Source: Sulfuricurvum sp. (GTDB lineage Bacteria; Campylobacterota; Campylobacteria; Campylobacterales; Sulfurimonadaceae). From it: DNA of 7,989 nucleotides. Both the position numbers and the translations under genes were made by a program. Location of the stretch: contig DZBC01000097.1 of the NCBI GenBank assembly GCA_022729835.1, positions 1 through 7,989 of the forward strand, given 5' to 3'. Below the pieces are notes generated by a model. That model was not told the origin of the DNA, ran no database searches, and saw only the letters and a list, made by a program, of their open reading frames with translations. Shown piece after piece: positions 6,361 through 7,989 of this stretch (within the stretch, counting starts at the first letter, position 1; every line of letters begins with the position of its first letter).

Positions 6361-7056
6361 ATGATGGAAGCTTCGGTACTGATTTTTGGCTACAACGAAT
6401 ACGCGGTTCAGATCGCCAAACAGGTGCGCTCTACGCAGGCGGTGCGCATTTTTGTCCATACCGATGAGGAGGCACAGCGTGCTTTGGAGGATGGTTTTGA
6501 AGTCGAACGCTTCGATTTTAGCGATCGCTGGCATGACGATGCCCAACGTTACGACGCGCCCCAAAGTGTGCTCTATTGCGCCCTTGAAGCGCGAGAAGAG
6601 AACCTCTTTTTGACCCTTTCACTACGCGACGCCTTTACGCACGCGACCATTATCGCACTCGCGATCAACCATGAAGATGCCCACAAACTCAAAATGGCGG
6701 GTGCGGACAAGGTCTTTCCGGTCGTGCAGATGACGGCCGATTTGATTGTTGATTTGATTGAGAAACCTATCGTCACCGATGTGTTGCATAAGATACTGTA
6801 TGAAAAAAGCGATCTTCAAATCGCCCAGATTACCATCACCAAAGGCTCTTGGCTCTGCGGCAAACGTACCCACGATCTGCTGTGGGAGGGTGAGCTGTCG
6901 GTGATCATCATCGCTATTGTCGATCTGGAGCTGCATTCGACTTTTGTCTTTACCGCCAAAGGGTTCAACCACCACATCGACGAAGGAGACATTTTGGTCG
7001 TGATTGGCTATCATGAGCAGATTGAAGCGTTCAAAACGAGCATAGGAGGAGCATGA
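6361..7056 (+). CDS. Soluble TrkA/RCK-domain protein, probable partner of the upstream potassium channel
   Basis: A cytoplasmic protein of 231 residues with no membrane segment. Residues 4-135 have a Rossmann-like RCK (TrkA-N) layout: strand ASVLIFGYNEYA, then RIFVHTDEEA, then a segment containing HKLKMAGADKVFPVVQMTADLI (108-129) typical of RCK domains. Residues about 150-225 match TrkA-C: GSWLCGKRTHDLL, IIAIVDLE, then FNHHIDEGDILVVIGYHEQIEAF. RCK proteins regulate potassium channels and transporters by binding nucleotides or ions. Here the GxGxxG loop is degraded to G10-Y-N-E-Y-A15, and the usual Asp ending strand two is not evident (FVHTDEE), so dinucleotide binding is doubtful. It starts one base after the channel gene, so the two probably act together, perhaps as the second layer of a gating ring. 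The true start may be the second ATG (6364). It ends in an ATGA overlap with gpsA. Confidence 0.85.
   Translation: MMEASVLIFGYNEYAVQIAKQVRSTQAVRIFVHTDEEAQRALEDGFEVERFDFSDRWHDDAQRYDAPQSVLYCALEAREENLFLTLSLRDAFTHATIIALAINHEDAHKLKMAGADKVFPVVQMTADLIVDLIEKPIVTDVLHKILYEKSDLQIAQITITKGSWLCGKRTHDLLWEGELSVIIIAIVDLELHSTFVFTAKGFNHHIDEGDILVVIGYHEQIEAFKTSIGGA
7044..7050 (+). promoter_or_regulatory. Ribosome binding site of gpsA
   Basis: AGGAGGA is the strongest Shine-Dalgarno sequence in the window. The AGGAGG core ends three bases before ATG 7053 and six before ATG 7056, which favours the second ATG as the start of GpsA. Confidence 0.75.
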
Positions 7057-7946
7057 TGCATCGCGTCGCTGTCATTGGAGCGGGAAAATGGGGACAAGCA
7101 TTACATTTTGCCCTTTCGCGGCGCAACAGCGTCTGTATTTCGTCGCGTACCCCACGCCCTATGGAGGACTTTGTGCCGCTGGATGAAGCGCTGTCGTGCG
7201 GCTTGCAGGTCATTGCCATTCCGGCGCAGCACGTCTCAGGGTGGCTCAAGGCGCATTTTGTCGATTCCGGTCAGCGGGTGCTCGTGGCGGCCAAAGGGAT
7301 CGAAGCCTCCAGCGGACGTTTTCTCAATGACCTCTACGCACCTTATATTTCCGATGAGCGCATCGCTTTTCTTTCGGGCCCCTCTTTTGCTACGGAGGTG
7401 ATGCGCTCATTGCCGACGGCGTTGGTGGTCAGTGCGCATCATAGCGCTACGGCGTACGCTTTTGCGCAGCTCTTTCCAGAGTTCATCCGTACTTATGTGA
7501 GCGAGGATGTAGTGGGTGCTGAAGTGGCCGGAGCCTACAAAAACGTCATCGCCATTGCTGCGGGGATCTGCGAGGGCTTGGGCTTGGGTAACAACGCTCG
7601 GGCGGCCTTGATGGCGCGGGGGTTGGTGGAGATGAGCCGCTTTGGGCTGGCGTATGGGGCGAAGATGGAGAGCTTTTTGGGTCTAAGCGGTGCTGGGGAT
7701 CTCTTTTTGACGGCTTCATCGACTTTGTCGCGCAACTATCGTGTTGGCTTAGGTCTGGCGCAGGGCAAAAGCAAAGAGCAGATCGTGGAGGCACTAGGAG
7801 AGGTGGCTGAGGGGATCGGGACCGCCTATGCGCTTCACTTTATTGCCACTCAAAAGGGTTTGTATCTGCCCATTGCAACAGAGGTTTTCTCTATTCTTGA
7901 GGGCAAGCCCACACAAGAAAGTCTCAAGGATCTCTTGAGTCGATGA
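7053..7946 (+). CDS. gpsA: Glycerol-3-phosphate dehydrogenase [NAD(P)+]
   Basis: A cytoplasmic enzyme reducing dihydroxyacetone phosphate to sn-glycerol 3-phosphate, the backbone for phospholipids. It has 297 residues against 339 in E. coli; the shortening lies mostly in the N-terminal half, in the loop between residues 30 and 50 after the nucleotide-binding fold, and at the C-terminus. Landmarks are the Rossmann loop GAGKWG (9-14), AAKGIE (79-84), LSGPSFA (107-113), catalytic K163 in AYKNVIAIAAG, NNARAALMARGL (180-191), LSGAGDL (211-217) with D216, SRNYRVG (226-232) with R228 and N229, and LPI (272-274). All the expected catalytic and substrate residues are present. It begins in an ATGA overlap with the RCK gene, with a strong Shine-Dalgarno sequence, and the start is probably ATG 7056. 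It ends in an ATGA overlap with the following frame. Confidence 0.97.
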   Translation: MMHRVAVIGAGKWGQALHFALSRRNSVCISSRTPRPMEDFVPLDEALSCGLQVIAIPAQHVSGWLKAHFVDSGQRVLVAAKGIEASSGRFLNDLYAPYISDERIAFLSGPSFATEVMRSLPTALVVSAHHSATAYAFAQLFPEFIRTYVSEDVVGAEVAGAYKNVIAIAAGICEGLGLGNNARAALMARGLVEMSRFGLAYGAKMESFLGLSGAGDLFLTASSTLSRNYRVGLGLAQGKSKEQIVEALGEVAEGIGTAYALHFIATQKGLYLPIATEVFSILEGKPTQESLKDLLSR

Positions 7947-7989
7947 GTGCAGCGGTTCAAATCGGGCGGCTATTGTTGGGTTTGGGCGT
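7943..7989 (+). CDS. N-terminal start of an unidentified downstream gene (partial)
   Basis: ATG 7943 overlaps the gpsA stop as ATGA and opens a frame reading MSAAVQIGRLLLGLG to the window edge. The overlap repeats the junction style seen at 2771 and 7053, which makes this a likely next gene of the operon. Only 15 codons are visible. The slightly hydrophobic start could be a membrane segment or simply a first helix. The upstream Shine-Dalgarno sequence is weak (AAGGA about 12 bases before). Family not recognised. Confidence 0.5.
   Translation, partial: MSAAVQIGRLLLGLG

Noticed and set aside
6736..6760. Direct repeat GATTTGATTG, twice, separated by TT
   Set aside because: It encodes the ordinary RCK segment DLIVDLIEK; two similar Asp-Leu-Ile runs explain it.

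Overview
The window is almost entirely coding. It holds six complete plus-strand genes, with the tail of one gene at the left edge and the start of another at the right edge. No stretch longer than about 65 bases lacks a gene, and I see no RNA gene, CRISPR array, insertion sequence or terminator. The gene content and the GatB sequence (for example the YFYPDSPSAYQITQ segment, residues 80-93) suggest a member of the Campylobacterota (Epsilonproteobacteria), probably a free-living sulfur- or hydrogen-oxidising type near Sulfuricurvum or Sulfurimonas. That placement is recognition from memory and was not searched.

Layout: a gene tail ends at 59. A promoter with a perfect TATAAT (86-91) then starts a tightly packed gene string. 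In order it encodes: a membrane hybrid histidine kinase with a SPOR-like periplasmic domain, two receiver domains and an HPt domain (123-2774); a ThiE/TenI-fold protein lacking the usual magnesium ligands (2771-3349); GatB, a subunit of the Glu-tRNA(Gln)/Asp-tRNA(Asn) amidotransferase (3342-4766); a voltage-gated-type potassium channel with a cytoplasmic RCK domain (4773-6359); a separate soluble RCK/TrkA protein (6361-7056); and GpsA, glycerol-3-phosphate dehydrogenase (7053-7946). A further frame opens at 7943 by an ATGA overlap. Junctions are ATGA overlaps, an 8-base overlap, or gaps of 1 and 6 bases, so the set is very probably one translationally coupled operon. The functions are mixed: sensing, tRNA-dependent amidation, ion homeostasis and lipid precursor synthesis. 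Apart from the channel/RCK pair, physical linkage may reflect shared expression more than a shared pathway.

The least expected signal is a short DNA repeat. The palindrome TTACATGTAA occurs four times (2934, 3260, 4815, 6189). All four copies extend to TTACATGTAAGG when read in one orientation, two on plus and two on minus, and they are read in more than one codon frame. This points to selection or spread at the DNA level, such as an uptake-type sequence, a protein-binding site or a highly iterated palindrome. Other points of interest are the SPOR-like kinase sensor, its degenerate first receiver, the ThiE-like protein without its metal ligands, and a channel whose second RCK unit is encoded by the next gene.
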